From Chloroflexota bacterium (lineage in GTDB: Bacteria > Chloroflexota > Anaerolineae > Anaerolineales > Anaerolineaceae): 64,000 nt of DNA. Position numbers and translations under genes: made by a program. Position 1 is the stretch's first letter, and the number at the start of each line of letters is the position of its first letter. The stretch is taken from NCBI GenBank assembly GCA_004347695.1, contig SLTK01000007.1, forward strand, positions 288,823-352,822. The letters run 5' to 3'. Of this stretch, positions 17,914-27,460 are shown piece after piece. The notes under the pieces were generated by a model. It was given only the letters and a program-made list of their open reading frames with translations, did not search any database and had not been told where the DNA came from.

Positions 17914-18048
17914 TGTCATCCTGCCCACAATTACAGAGCATCCTTCGGGTGGGGCACGCTGCGCGTGAACGAAGTGACGCCTCTCGCGATGGGCCGGGAG
18001 ACCCTTCGCTTACGCTCACTCGCAGAGTGCCCTGCGGGCAGGGTGACA
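17914..18048. repeat. 135-bp inverted-repeat element upstream of moaA
   Basis: TGTCATCCTGCCC (17914-17926) and GGGCAGGGTGACA (18036-18048) are terminal inverted repeats matching in 12 of 13 positions. The interior has further palindromic pieces (CTTCG/CGAAG) and no gene. It looks like a non-coding palindromic element. The rest of 17686-18160 holds no convincing gene. Confidence 0.55.
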
Positions 18049-18160
18049 TCCATTGCGGTCTTTCTTCTCAGAAACCGATCGGATTGAAATATCCCGGGTT
18101 AATCCCCTCTCAGGTTTTATGCAATTTATATGATACAATTGATTTTAATTAAGGGAACTT

Positions 18161-19141
18161 ATGGCCTACGACCGCTTTGGACGCAACATCCATTACCTGC
18201 GCATCAGTCTGACCGACCACTGCAACCTGCGCTGCGTGTACTGCATGCCGGAGGATATGACCTTCCGCCCCAATGCCGAAATGCTGCAGGACGACGAAGT
18301 GCTGCTGCTGGTGCGTCTGTTTGCCAGCCTGGGATTCGACAAAATCCGGCTGACGGGCGGGGAACCCACCGTGCGGGCGCACGTAGTCGATCTGGTGCGC
18401 GAAATTGCCGCGGTGCCGGGCATCCGGTCGCTTTCCATGACGACCAACGGGGTGCTGCTTGGTAAGCTGGCTCAACCGCTCAAAGACGCCGGTCTGCAGC
18501 GCGTCAACATCAGCCTTGACACGCTCGACACCGTCCGCTTCAAGAAAATCACTCGCTGGGGGTCGTTTGACCAGGTCTGGGAGGGTATCCAGGCCTCCGA
18601 AGCAGCCGGGCTGACCCCGGTCAAGCTGAATGCAGTGGTGGTGCGCGGCTTCAACGACCAGGACATTGCCGGCATGGCCGCTCTGACGCTGGAAAACCCC
18701 TGGCAGGTGCGCTTTATCGAAATGATGCCGTTTGGCGGCGCTACCGATTTGCAGCGCCAGCAGGTGGTCACCGCAGAGGAAATGCGCAGCCAGATCGAAG
18801 CCGAGCTGGGACCGCTGACGCCGGGCAACAACGGCAAGCTGGACGGCGAGGCGCGCATTTTCCGCCTGCCGAACGCCAAAGGCGAACTTGGCTTCATATC
18901 CTCGGTCACCGCGCCATTTTGCGCCGCCTGCACCCGCGCCCGCCTGACCGCCGACGGCAAGCTGCGGTTGTGCCTGCTGCGCGATAAAGAGGTGGACCTG
19001 TTAACTCCCCTGCGCGCGGGCGCATCGCTCGAGCAACTGCGTCAAATTGTGCTGGACGGGGTGTGGGTCAAGCCGTGGGGACATGGGCTGGCGGAAGGCG
19101 AGTTTGCCACCAACCGCGTCATGAGCGAAATCGGGGGATAG
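18161..19141 (+). CDS. moaA: GTP 3',8-cyclase MoaA
   Basis: A 326-residue radical SAM enzyme for the first step of molybdenum cofactor synthesis: GTP to 3',8-cyclo-7,8-dihydro-GTP. The SAM cluster motif CNLRCVYC (Cys21, 25, 28) is N-terminal; the second [4Fe-4S] site, CxxC then Cys 13 residues later (FCAACTRARL..LRLCLL), is C-terminal. It ends in the conserved double Gly (EIGG). AAGGGA precedes the ATG. No other moa genes are adjacent except the MoaD-like protein at 41117. Confidence 0.96.
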   Translation: MAYDRFGRNIHYLRISLTDHCNLRCVYCMPEDMTFRPNAEMLQDDEVLLLVRLFASLGFDKIRLTGGEPTVRAHVVDLVREIAAVPGIRSLSMTTNGVLLGKLAQPLKDAGLQRVNISLDTLDTVRFKKITRWGSFDQVWEGIQASEAAGLTPVKLNAVVVRGFNDQDIAGMAALTLENPWQVRFIEMMPFGGATDLQRQQVVTAEEMRSQIEAELGPLTPGNNGKLDGEARIFRLPNAKGELGFISSVTAPFCAACTRARLTADGKLRLCLLRDKEVDLLTPLRAGASLEQLRQIVLDGVWVKPWGHGLAEGEFATNRVMSEIGG

Positions 19142-19262
19142 CGAAGGCGTGTCACGTACCAAGTGCCAGGTATCACGCCCGAAGACAGTCGGAACAATAA
19201 TTCGGGATTGACCCGATAGCAGGCCGCGATTGGAAACCAGTTTCCACCGCAAAAGCAAACCG

Positions 19263-19385
19263 AGGCTGTCTCAAAAGAATAAATTGGTCATTTATTCCAT
19301 CCCATATATGCGGGATAGGGTGGAACCCATCCCCTTGTACAGTTAGGGGCGGGTTTCCACGCCTGACCGCTTTTGGGACAGTCCC
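19263..19385 (+). mobile_element. MITE copy A (GGCTGTCTCAAAAG family)
   Basis: About 123 bp between moaA and the thiolase gene. It starts AGGCTGTCTCAAAAG and ends CTTTTGGGACAGTCCCT. It aligns along its length with 37862-37980 and, in reverse, 59587-59705. The ends resemble those of DDE insertion sequences, but no transposase is encoded, so a non-autonomous element is likely. Confidence 0.8.
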
Positions 19386-19432
19386 TACGAAATACTCTTT
19401 TGAGGCAATCTCCTACAGCTACGATAGCGCGC

Positions 19433-20647
19433 TTAAACCAGGCTCTCGACAATCGTAGCTTCGCCCTGGCCGACGCCCACGCACAACATTGCCATGCCGT
19501 AATACGGTTTGGCAGCCTGCGGCGCGCGGCGCGACATCTCGTGCAGCAGCGTGGTTAAAATGCGCGCCCCGGAACATCCCAGCGGGTGGCCCAGCGCCAC
19601 AGCGCCGCCGTTGACATTGACAATTTCCTCGGAAAGCCCCAGTTCGCGGATAACCGCCAGCGACTGAACAGCAAAAGCTTCATTGAGCTCCACCAGGCCA
19701 AGCTGCTCGATACGCAGTCCGGCGCGGGCCAGCGCCTTGTGCGCCGCCGGTACCGGACCGATACCCATGATGCGCGGGGGCACACCCGCAACCGCCGAGG
19801 AAAGCACGCGCGCCATGGGCTTCATGCCCAACTCGGCGGCTTTTTCAGCACTCATCACCAGCAGGGCGGCTGCGCCGTCGTTCAACCCGGAGGAGTTGCC
19901 GGCGGTCACCGAGCCGTCCTTGCGGAAAGCCGGTTTGAGCTTCGCCAGCGATTCCAGCGTGGTATCCTGCCGCGGGCGTTCATCCTGGCTGACCATGACC
20001 GGATCGCCTTTGCGCTGCGGTACCGGCACCGGGACAATTTCGGCGGCAAAACGCCCGGAATCCATGGCAGCCACGGCGCGCTGGTTACTCTGCAGGGCAA
20101 AAGCGTCCTGGTCGGCGCGGCTGATGCCGGTCATATCAGCAATATTTTCAGCGGTCACACCCATCGAATCGGTGCCGTACAGGGCTTCCATTTGGGGGTT
20201 GGGATAACGCCAGCCAAGCGAGGTATCATAGGCTGTCAGGTTGCCGAAGGGATAGCCGCGCTCGGCTTTGGGCAGCGAGTATGGCGCGCGCGACATGCTT
20301 TCCACGCCGCCGGCGATAAAAATATCGCCTTCGCCCGCGCGAATAGCCCGCACCGCCATGTTGACCGCGTTCAGCCCGGACGCGCACAAACGGTTGACCG
20401 TCACCCCGGCGGTTTCAACCGGCAGACCGGCCAACAGCGCCGCCATGCGCGCAACATTACGGTTATCCTCGCCGGCCTGGTTGGCGCAGCCGAAATAAAC
20501 TTCCTCGATCTGGTCGGTAGGCACATGGGTGCGTTCGACCAGAGCCCGGATGATATGCGCAGCCAGGTCGTCCGGGCGCACACCGGAAAGCGTCCCGCCC
20601 AGCGCGCCAATCGGCGTGCGGACTGCATCTACGATGACAACTTCCAT
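19433..20647 (-). CDS. Acetyl-CoA acyltransferase (thiolase, PcaF/PaaJ-like)
   Basis: A 404-residue degradative thiolase. The nucleophile Cys88 is in [10 protein letters not shown], the catalytic His motif is NEAFA/GHPLG, and the second Cys is in [24 protein letters not shown] is typical of the beta-ketoadipyl-CoA thiolase branch (PcaF/PaaJ), although acetoacetyl-CoA thiolases share much of it. It should cleave 3-oxoacyl-CoA with CoA or run the reverse condensation. It lies 42 bases downstream of guaB on the same strand. Substrate not certain. Confidence 0.92.
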   Translation of the reverse strand: MEVVIVDAVRTPIGALGGTLSGVRPDDLAAHIIRALVERTHVPTDQIEEVYFGCANQAGEDNRNVARMAALLAGLPVETAGVTVNRLCASGLNAVNMAVRAIRAGEGDIFIAGGVESMSRAPYSLPKAERGYPFGNLTAYDTSLGWRYPNPQMEALYGTDSMGVTAENIADMTGISRADQDAFALQSNQRAVAAMDSGRFAAEIVPVPVPQRKGDPVMVSQDERPRQDTTLESLAKLKPAFRKDGSVTAGNSSGLNDGAAALLVMSAEKAAELGMKPMARVLSSAVAGVPPRIMGIGPVPAAHKALARAGLRIEQLGLVELNEAFAVQSLAVIRELGLSEEIVNVNGGAVALGHPLGCSGARILTTLLHEMSRRAPQAAKPYYGMAMLCVGVGQGEATIVESLV

Positions 20648-20689
20648 CACAACACTGCTCCTTCTTCATGTATGGGGCTTGCCCGGCCA

Positions 20690-22138
20690 TTAAATCAGAT
20701 TTACGTCGTGCGACCCCGATTCTTTCGTTCCTGCCGGGGTAACCCGGACAAATTCAGCATTCTCCCACAATACCGGAATCGTGCGCGCCCCGGCGTAACT
20801 CATCCCGGAACGCACTCCGCCGGCAAGCTGGATCAATATATCCGCAACGTCGCCGCGGTAGGGCACGAATGCCTCCACACCTTCCGGTACGACCTCGGTC
20901 CAGTCCTCTTCGGTGAACTCCACCACGGTGTTATCCAGTTTGCGCCGTTCGACATTGGCTGATAGCGACGCCATGCCGCGCACTACCTTGTAGCGCCGGC
21001 CATCGCGCACAATTTCAGCACCGGGCGCTTCTTCAGTGCCAGCCAGCATCGACCCCAGCATCACGGTACTGGCGCCGGCTGCCAGGGCTTTGGTCACATC
21101 GCCTGAAGTGCGCATGCCGCCATCCGCGACCAGCGGTAGACCGAGTTTGCGGCTGACCTCAGCGCAATCTGCGATGGCCGTCAACTGCGGTACACCAAAC
21201 CCGGTGACAATCCGGGTGATGCAGATCGAACCTGCCCCAACCCCAACTTTGATCGAATCCGCGCCAGCATCCGCCAGTTCGCGTACGCCGTCGCCCGTGG
21301 CAACATTTCCCGCCATGACCGCTGTGCCAGGAAACGATTGCTTTAGCCTTTTGACCATCTGGATCGTATGGTCCGAGTCCCCGTGGGCAATATCCACCAC
21401 CAGCAAATCGGCGCCCGCCTCGATGCAGGCGGCCGCTCGCTCCACGTCTTCGCTGCGCACGCCCAGCGCTGCTCCCACTCGCAGCCGACCAAGCTGGTCT
21501 TTGGTGGCATGCGGGTGCTCCTGAATTTTAACAATATCCTGCGCAGTGATCAATCCAGTCAGGGTTCCGGCCGGGGTGATCAGGGGCAGCTTCTCCACGC
21601 GCGCCTGATACAGTTTTTCGCGCGCTGCTTCAAGGGTTTCATCAGTGCCAGCCACTACCAACCGCTCACGCGGGGTCATCACGGTGCGTACCGGCAATAA
21701 AGGATCGGTCGCCAGCAGCACATCGCGGGTTGTGACCATCCCGTCCAGCCTGCCGTTTTCGTCAACCACCACCAACCCGCCGACATTTTCCTCCGCCATC
21801 ATCTGGCGTGCTTGCGCAACACTGGCATCCGGCGAAATCGTAAGCGGGTTATGCACGACCAGGCTTTCCGCGCGTTTTACCTTCCGCACCTGTTCGGCTT
21901 GCCGTTCGATGCTCATAAAACGGTGCAGAATACCGATCCCGCCGTGCTGCGCCATGGCAATGGCCATGGCCGCCTCGGTCACGGTGTCCATATTGGCAGA
22001 GATGATCGGCAGGTGAAGCTGGATTTCACGGGTCAACTGGGAGGACACATCGATATCCTGCCGGCTGCGGATGGAGGAATGGCGCGGCACAAGCAGCACA
22101 TCATCAAAAGTTAAGGCAATATCCGGGCGGAGTTTCAT
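20690..22138 (-). CDS. guaB: IMP dehydrogenase
   Basis: A 482-residue enzyme converting IMP to XMP with NAD+, the committed step to GMP. The (beta/alpha)8 barrel is split by a pair of CBS domains at about residues 95-205. The catalytic Cys306 is in [13 protein letters not shown], the flap Arg/Tyr region follows, and [10 protein letters not shown] binds phosphate. The ATG at 22138 is preferred over longer in-frame starts because GTGAGG lies just upstream and the protein begins as in other GuaB proteins. Length is normal. Confidence 0.96.
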   Translation of the reverse strand: MKLRPDIALTFDDVLLVPRHSSIRSRQDIDVSSQLTREIQLHLPIISANMDTVTEAAMAIAMAQHGGIGILHRFMSIERQAEQVRKVKRAESLVVHNPLTISPDASVAQARQMMAEENVGGLVVVDENGRLDGMVTTRDVLLATDPLLPVRTVMTPRERLVVAGTDETLEAAREKLYQARVEKLPLITPAGTLTGLITAQDIVKIQEHPHATKDQLGRLRVGAALGVRSEDVERAAACIEAGADLLVVDIAHGDSDHTIQMVKRLKQSFPGTAVMAGNVATGDGVRELADAGADSIKVGVGAGSICITRIVTGFGVPQLTAIADCAEVSRKLGLPLVADGGMRTSGDVTKALAAGASTVMLGSMLAGTEEAPGAEIVRDGRRYKVVRGMASLSANVERRKLDNTVVEFTEEDWTEVVPEGVEAFVPYRGDVADILIQLAGGVRSGMSYAGARTIPVLWENAEFVRVTPAGTKESGSHDVNLI

Positions 22139-22171
22139 TACACACCTCACCAGCAATAAGGGTCTACAGGT

Positions 22172-22200
22172 ATTGTACAATACAACCATGGGGTTGTCAT
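22172..22200 (-). promoter_or_regulatory. guaB promoter, sharing a palindromic -10 with the divergent glycosylase gene
   Basis: On the minus strand ATGACA (22195-22200), 17 bases, TACAAT (22172-22177). The -10 lies in the palindrome TATTGTACAATA (22171-22182), so the same bases also give TACAAT on the plus strand, 6 bases before the glycosylase ATG. Confidence 0.6.
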
Positions 22201-22793
22201 CTTGCCTGCCGCGAGACTGGTACGCCCGCGATCCGCTATTGGTGGCGCGCGAACTGCTGGGTATGCACCTGGTACGCCTGCTGGACGGGCAGGTGCTGCG
22301 CGGGGTGATCAGCGAAACCGAAGCCTACCGCGGCGAGGAAGACCTGGCCTGCCATGCACGGGTTGGGCGGACGCCGCGCACGGCGGTGATGTACGGCCAG
22401 CCGGGGGTGGCTTATGTTTATTTCACCTACGGTATGCACTGGTGCCTTAACGCGGTCTGTCTGCCGCCGGATTTTCCGGCAGCGGTGCTGATTCGCGCCG
22501 TCGAGCCGGTTGACGGGTTGGCGGTGATTAATGCCCGCCGCGCGGGACGGCTGCGCGCCCGGTGGACGGACGGGCCGGCCAAATTGACCCAGGCGTTCGG
22601 CGTCGATGGGCAGCAGAACGGCGTGGACCTGACCTCGCAGGCCGGCGGCCTGTGGATCGAGGCGGGCGAGCCTGTGCCGGATGAACGGGTTATCACCGGC
22701 CCGCGCGTGGGTATCCACAACGTCTCAGAACCCTGGCGTTCATTGCCGTGGCGCTTCCGAACCCATTTCCTCTCCCAGGAAGGGAGAGGCTAG
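22188..22793 (+). CDS. DNA-3-methyladenine glycosylase (AAG/MPG family)
   Basis: A 201-residue base-excision repair enzyme that removes alkylated purines. ARELLGMHLVR, the ISETEAYRG catalytic Glu segment, RTAVMYGQPGVAYVYFTYGMHWCLN and the VLIRAVEP motif are typical of the human-type AAG family. The ATG at 22188 has no ribosome site but a TACAAT 6 bases upstream, so a leaderless message is likely. The last residues (about SQEGRG) come from a common intergenic palindrome (CTCTCCCAGGAAGGGAGAG), so the natural C-terminus may once have been different. Confidence 0.92.
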   Translation: MGLSSCLPRDWYARDPLLVARELLGMHLVRLLDGQVLRGVISETEAYRGEEDLACHARVGRTPRTAVMYGQPGVAYVYFTYGMHWCLNAVCLPPDFPAAVLIRAVEPVDGLAVINARRAGRLRARWTDGPAKLTQAFGVDGQQNGVDLTSQAGGLWIEAGEPVPDERVITGPRVGIHNVSEPWRSLPWRFRTHFLSQEGRG

Positions 22794-22995
22794 GTGAGGG
22801 TCCTTTTTCGAGTAAAGTCCAGCCTTAGAGGTGCGGAGAAATCGTTATTACAGGTTGAATTGCCCATAGTGCATACTGAGAGTAAGGGCATGGAAATTAT
22901 GGCGGGTAGGCAACATCCCCAAAGCCGAAATCCAACGTCCGGCAGCCCTGGAATGTCGGTTTTCAGGGCTGCAAATGTTTCTCCTTTTTGGAACT

Positions 22996-23070
22996 ACTTT
23001 CGCCCCTCAAACCGACCTACAAGAACCTGTAGCGCAAACTTTAGTTTGCGAGGCGAACTGAAAGTTCGCC
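22996..23070. repeat. Palindromic repeats upstream of the bactofilin gene
   Basis: The segment has CCTCAAACCGACCTACAAG, related to repeats at 62251-62571, then the palindromes GCAAACTTTAGTTTGC (23034-23049) and GGCGAACTGAAAGTTCGCC (23052-23070). Relatives of the first occur at 54612 and in 59441-59776. The rest of 22794-23217 shows no gene. Confidence 0.65.
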
Positions 23071-23217
23071 CTACATCCATATGTGTCTAACATAACGTCG
23101 ATCTGCCAGCAGCTTGCCCTGCGTGCCGTAGTGAGATGGTTTCAAAGATTGTACAATCGCATGAATCTCTTTATAATTCCCTCGCACGCTTGTTTCTGCA
23201 CCACCTTCAGGAGGACG

Positions 23218-23676
23218 ATGTTTCGTAAAAACCCACCTACCAGCCCGGTTGCAATGACGCCCATCGAGCGCGTCACATCCGTGCTCGGGCCTGGCATTAA
23301 CTGGAAAGGCGACCTCCACGGCAGCGGCGGCATTCGCATCGAAGGCACCTTTGACGGTGAAATCGCGGTGCGCGGCCTGGTCGTGGTCGGCGAGACCGGC
23401 CGGGTGAACTGCGAGGAACTGCGCGCCAATAGCGTGGTGATTGCCGGATCGGTGCGCGGCAATATTATTGCCGAAAAAATCGAGATCCGCTCCACCGGTC
23501 GCGTCTGGGGCGACGTGACCACGGTCGCTTTCGCCACCGAGGAAGGCGCTTTCCTGCGCGGCCAGGTGCGCATGGAGGAAAAAATCGAATTGCAGTTCGA
23601 GACTCCTTCAGAACCCACCTCCCCGGATGAAACTTCAGCCACCCCAGCGGAATCCCAGGGGGAACAACCCGCTTGA
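23218..23676 (+). CDS. Bactofilin family polymer-forming cytoskeletal protein
   Basis: A 152-residue protein with the bactofilin beta-helix core at about residues 20-115 (GDLHGSGGIRIEGTFDGEI, VVGETGRVN, SVVIAGSVRGNI, STGRVWGDV) and a Pro/Ser/Thr/Glu-rich tail. Bactofilins form filaments linked to cell shape or localisation. GGAGGACG sets the start at 23218. It overlaps the next gene by four bases (TTGA), suggesting translational coupling. Confidence 0.92.
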   Translation: MFRKNPPTSPVAMTPIERVTSVLGPGINWKGDLHGSGGIRIEGTFDGEIAVRGLVVVGETGRVNCEELRANSVVIAGSVRGNIIAEKIEIRSTGRVWGDVTTVAFATEEGAFLRGQVRMEEKIELQFETPSEPTSPDETSATPAESQGEQPA

Positions 23677-24425
23677 CCATTACCGATATCATCGCGTTCG
23701 TCAGCGAAGTGCTGGGCGTCATCGCCGCGACCATGCTGTTGACCCTCAGTCCGCGCTTCAAGCAGCATACGCCAGTCAGTTTCCGCTACCCGCAGCGTGA
23801 AGTCGTCGCCGCGGCGCTGGTGACTGCCGCCGCGTTTATTGTCGGGTTTGTGGTCTTTCGCGGACCCAGCCCGGCGCCCATCACCGGGTTGTCCGGCTCG
23901 ACCCCGACGCTCGACGCGTTACTCCAACACCTGACCGTTGCTGGCGCGGGCGTTGTTTTGGTGGCAATTGCCCTCATCTACCGCCGTCAACCGGTTCGCA
24001 GCGCCGGTTGGAACCGCCCGCTGCTGACGCCTGCCTTCCAGGTGGGCATTGCTGTCATCTTGCTGACCATTTTCCTGCGCGGCAAAATCACCCTGCTCTT
24101 CGATGGCATTACCACTGCCGAAACCAGCGCGCTGCTGGTCGTCACTGCACTGGGATTGGCCGAAGAAACCCTCTTCCGCGGCTATGTCCAACCCCGCCTG
24201 TCCGCGCGCCTGGGGAATATCCCGGGCTGGCTGATAACTTCGGGGCTGTTCGCTCTCTGGCAGATTCCGCGGCTTTCAGGCGAACCGGTCGAAACCGTGC
24301 TGATCGGAGTTGGTATCGGACTGGTGCAGGGTCTTGTGGCCGGCTGGATGATGCAAAAGTGCCAGCATGTGCTTGCGCCCGGGCTGTATCGCGCCATCTC
24401 CGGCTGGATTGCCTTTTTAGGTTAG
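23673..24425 (+). CDS. CPBP-like membrane protein (probably inactive protease homologue)
   Basis: A 250-residue membrane protein with about seven hydrophobic segments, starting at a TTG that overlaps the bactofilin stop. AEETLFRGYVQPRL (Glu164, Glu165, Arg169) is CPBP motif 1. The His of motif 2 is replaced (FALWQIP, Gln197 where FxxxH is usual), and the motif 3 region (VLAPGLYRAIS) lacks His and Asn. Loss of the metal or catalytic residues suggests a non-proteolytic homologue. Second gene of the 23.2-28.7 kb group. Confidence 0.78.
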   Translation: MTITDIIAFVSEVLGVIAATMLLTLSPRFKQHTPVSFRYPQREVVAAALVTAAAFIVGFVVFRGPSPAPITGLSGSTPTLDALLQHLTVAGAGVVLVAIALIYRRQPVRSAGWNRPLLTPAFQVGIAVILLTIFLRGKITLLFDGITTAETSALLVVTALGLAEETLFRGYVQPRLSARLGNIPGWLITSGLFALWQIPRLSGEPVETVLIGVGIGLVQGLVAGWMMQKCQHVLAPGLYRAISGWIAFLG

Positions 24426-24465
24426 TCCATTCGACATTCATCCTTTCCAGAAAGTCACTCCATTT

Positions 24466-25650
24466 ATGAGCAAATCCATCCCGCCCATCGTACCCATGTC
24501 ATCGCCTGATTTGACCGATGCAGAACGCCAGGCTGTTCTGGCCGTGCTGCAAACACCCAACTTGAGCATGGGCCCGCAAATCACAGCTTTTGAAGCAGCA
24601 TTCAGCGCCTATACGGGCTTTCGCCATGCCATCGGTGTGAACTCCGGCACAGCCGGGTTGCACCTGTGTGTGCGCGCCGCTGGTATTGGTTCTGGCGATC
24701 TGGTGCTTACCACCCCCTTTTCCTTCGTAGCCTCCACCAACGCTTTGCTTTTCGAGCAGGCTGTTCCGGTGTTCGTTGATGTGGATCCGCTGACCGGTAA
24801 CATGGATCCCCAGCTAACTGCCCAGGCTGCCCGCGATCTACACGAGGGCGGCAGCGCTGCCCAACGCTGGCTGCCACGTAAAGGCGCCCAACCAGGCGCC
24901 ACACTCAAAGCCGTTCTGGGGGTGGACGTGTTTGGCCAACCCGCCGACTGGGATGCTTTGCATGCGGTCGCCAATCGATACAACCTGTCCCTGATCGAGG
25001 ATTCCTGCGAGGCGCTTGGCGCGGAGTATAAAGGCCGCAAAGCCGGAACCCTGGCTGAAATGGCCGTTTTTGCTTTTTACCCCAACAAACAGATCACTAC
25101 GGGTGAAGGCGGCCTGGTGATCACCAATAACGGTCAGGCGGCCGGGCTTATGCGCGCGCTACGCAACCAGGGGCGCGCCCCCGGCGATACCTGGCTTTCA
25201 CACACTCACCTGGGCTACAACTACCGGTTGGATGAGTTGAGCGCCGCGCTGGGCGTAGTGCAGATGAGCCGGTTGGAAGAGCTGCTGCGCAAACGCGAGC
25301 GGGTAGCTGAATGGTACCGCCAGCGCTTGAGCCGCATCACGGGCGTCACAGCGCCTTGTATCGACAAAAATACCACCCGCACCAGTTGGTTCGTGTATGT
25401 CATCCGGGTCGATCGCGGCGTCAACCGTGAAGCGCTGGCACAGCGGCTGGCAGACCGCGGCATACCGGTACGGCCGTATTTTCTGCCCATCCACCTGCAG
25501 CCCTACATGGTCGATCGTTTTGGCTACCAACCCGGCGATTTTCCGGTCACCGAGGATCTTGGCAAGCGCGGCCTGGCGCTGCCTTTTTCCGGCGTGATGA
25601 CTGAAGAACAGGTTGACCTGGTTTGCCGCACCCTGGAGGAAGTTCTGTAA
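24466..25650 (+). CDS. DegT/DnrJ/EryC1/StrS-family sugar aminotransferase
   Basis: A 394-residue PLP enzyme. GVNSGTAGLHL binds the cofactor phosphate, IEDSCEALGAEYKG holds the conserved Asp, and the Schiff-base Lys is in FYPNKQITTGEGG. Members transaminate nucleotide-linked keto sugars for surface polysaccharides or glycosylated products. A short segment of about 20 residues (EGGSAAQRWLPRKGAQPGATL) near residue 125 looks inserted compared with the usual family. No sugar nucleotide genes are adjacent, so its substrate is open. Confidence 0.9.
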   Translation: MSKSIPPIVPMSSPDLTDAERQAVLAVLQTPNLSMGPQITAFEAAFSAYTGFRHAIGVNSGTAGLHLCVRAAGIGSGDLVLTTPFSFVASTNALLFEQAVPVFVDVDPLTGNMDPQLTAQAARDLHEGGSAAQRWLPRKGAQPGATLKAVLGVDVFGQPADWDALHAVANRYNLSLIEDSCEALGAEYKGRKAGTLAEMAVFAFYPNKQITTGEGGLVITNNGQAAGLMRALRNQGRAPGDTWLSHTHLGYNYRLDELSAALGVVQMSRLEELLRKRERVAEWYRQRLSRITGVTAPCIDKNTTRTSWFVYVIRVDRGVNREALAQRLADRGIPVRPYFLPIHLQPYMVDRFGYQPGDFPVTEDLGKRGLALPFSGVMTEEQVDLVCRTLEEVL

Positions 25651-25653
25651 CGA

Positions 25654-26559
25654 ATGGCTGCCGGGCTGCCTATAACTTTTCTTCCGCCTCGCCGGCGTGC
25701 CTTGCTGATGCACATCCTGGCAGCGGCCGCATTTCTGGCCATCAGCGCAATCAGTCTGGTATTTGCTCTGCAGCAGCAGGTTAGCGGCATTTTTGCGATT
25801 CTCCTGCTGGTCTCGCTGGTTTTTTTTATTCCCCTGCCGGTTGTTCTATACCGCGCCTATGCGCTTTACACCGCCGCATACACGCTCGAACGCGACGGGC
25901 TGCGCATCCGCTGGGGACTGCGGGCAGAGGATATTCCGTTGACCCAGATCGAATGGGTTCGGCCTGCCAGCGATTTGGGTTTCCACTTGCCGCTGCCGCC
26001 TTTATCGTTCCCGGGCGCAATTCTAGGCCTGCGCCAGGTGGAAGAACTGGGCCAGGTCGAATATCTGGCCTCAGACAGCGGTACGCTGCTCTTGATTGCC
26101 GCCCCGCGAAAGGTGTACGTCATTTCTCCCGAAGATACTCGCGGTTTCCTACGCTCCTTCCAAAATGCCATAGAAATGGGCAGCATTTCACCGCTGCCAG
26201 CTTACTCCGCGGAACCGGCAGCATTCGCCCGCCGCGTTTGGGATGACCGCGTGGCGCGCGGTTTTCTGATTGCCGGTCTGGTTTTGACCATTGGATTGCT
26301 GCTGCTGGTCTCGCTGGCAATACCGGGCCGCACGGAAGTAACCCTGGGTTACAACGCCCAGGGGCTGCCCCTGGAACCCGTCCCGGCGCAACAATTGCTC
26401 TTGCTGCCGGTGCTGGGCATTTTTGCTTATGTCATCAGCCTGTTTGTTGGCCTGTTTTTTTACCGCCGCGAGGTTGAACAACCGGTGGCGCTTATGCTCT
26501 GGATCGCTTCAGCCGTCACACCCCTGTTATTAATCCTGGCTACCCTCTTAATTCTTTGA
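25654..26559 (+). CDS. Membrane protein with PH-like domain
   Basis: A 301-residue protein with two hydrophobic segments near the N-terminus (about 15-70), a soluble region containing a bacterial PH-like fold signature (LERDGLRIRWGLRAEDIPLTQIE, then VYVISPEDTRGFLRSFQ), and three C-terminal membrane segments. It starts 3 bases after the aminotransferase stop, so it is cotranscribed. Function unknown. Confidence 0.72.
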   Translation: MAAGLPITFLPPRRRALLMHILAAAAFLAISAISLVFALQQQVSGIFAILLLVSLVFFIPLPVVLYRAYALYTAAYTLERDGLRIRWGLRAEDIPLTQIEWVRPASDLGFHLPLPPLSFPGAILGLRQVEELGQVEYLASDSGTLLLIAAPRKVYVISPEDTRGFLRSFQNAIEMGSISPLPAYSAEPAAFARRVWDDRVARGFLIAGLVLTIGLLLLVSLAIPGRTEVTLGYNAQGLPLEPVPAQQLLLLPVLGIFAYVISLFVGLFFYRREVEQPVALMLWIASAVTPLLLILATLLIL

Positions 26560-26578
26560 TCCTGGAATCTGCCAGACG

Positions 26579-27433
26579 ATGACCATAAATCCTTTTACAA
26601 CTGATTTTTTCTGGCTCCAACTGGCTGCCGGGTTCGGATTGGCGGTTCTGATCGCTGTCGCGGCTTTTGCCGCCCGCAGCCTGTCCGCTTCCGGCGCAAT
26701 AGCCGCTGCGCTGCTTGGCACGGCTATCTTTGGCCTGGGCGGCCTCCCGTGGGCGGTGCTGTTGGTTGGTTTTTTTGTTTCCTCTTCGCTGCTATCCCGC
26801 TTATTTAAACATCACAAGGCTGCTGTGAACGAGAAGTTTTCCAAGGGCAGCCGACGGGATGCAGGTCAGGTGCTGGCCAATGGCGGTGTGGCCGGAGCGC
26901 TGGTCATTGCCCAGGCAATTTTCCCATCCGCCGGGTTTCTGTGGGCGGCGGCGGCTGGAACTCTGGCAGCCGTAAACGCCGATACCTGGGCGACGGAACT
27001 GGGAGTGCTCAGCCGCGGCGAGCCGCGCCTGTTGACCACCGGCCAAAAGGTGGAGAAAGGCACGTCCGGAGCTGTCAGTTGGGTTGGCACGGCGGCGGCT
27101 CTGGCCGGTGCCGCTGCCATTGGCGTGCTGGCAGTGATGGTTTGGCCGGGGTATGCCGGTGGAGTCAATCTGACGGCAACCCCCCTTCGTCTTGGGTCGA
27201 TCGCCCTGGCCGGATTGGCCGGCTCCTTCGTCGATTCACTGCTGGGCGCGACGGTGCAAGCGATTTACTACTGTCCAACGTGCGCCAGGGAAACCGAACG
27301 CCACCCACAACATTCCTGCAGTACGGCCACACAGCAGATTCGCGGCTGGAACTGGTTGAACAATGACCTTGTCAACCTGGCCTGCGCTTTGACCGGCGCT
27401 CTGGCGGCATCGCTGTTCGCCGCAATCTTTTGA
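26579..27433 (+). CDS. DUF92 family membrane protein (VTE6-like)
   Basis: A 284-residue membrane protein with about seven hydrophobic segments. NADTWATELG, TTGQKVEKGTSGAVSW, GSFVDSLLGATVQ and the C-terminal WNWLNNDLVN are hallmark segments of DUF92/TIGR00297 proteins; plant VTE6 of this family phosphorylates phytyl phosphate. A CPTC...HSC Cys set sits before the last segment. A prenyl-phosphate kinase role is known only for plant and cyanobacterial relatives and is inference here. It is 19 bases after the PH-domain gene. Confidence 0.85.
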   Translation: MTINPFTTDFFWLQLAAGFGLAVLIAVAAFAARSLSASGAIAAALLGTAIFGLGGLPWAVLLVGFFVSSSLLSRLFKHHKAAVNEKFSKGSRRDAGQVLANGGVAGALVIAQAIFPSAGFLWAAAAGTLAAVNADTWATELGVLSRGEPRLLTTGQKVEKGTSGAVSWVGTAAALAGAAAIGVLAVMVWPGYAGGVNLTATPLRLGSIALAGLAGSFVDSLLGATVQAIYYCPTCARETERHPQHSCSTATQQIRGWNWLNNDLVNLACALTGALAASLFAAIF

Positions 27434-27460
27434 AGGCCTGGATAAGACCTGGGTAATCCG

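Noticed and set aside
17744-17968. 74-codon plus-strand frame before moaA
   Set aside because: No ribosome site, no recognisable features, and its end lies in the palindromic element.
19586-20962. 458-codon plus-strand frame over thiolase and guaB
   Set aside because: Antisense to two well-supported genes and spans the gap between them.
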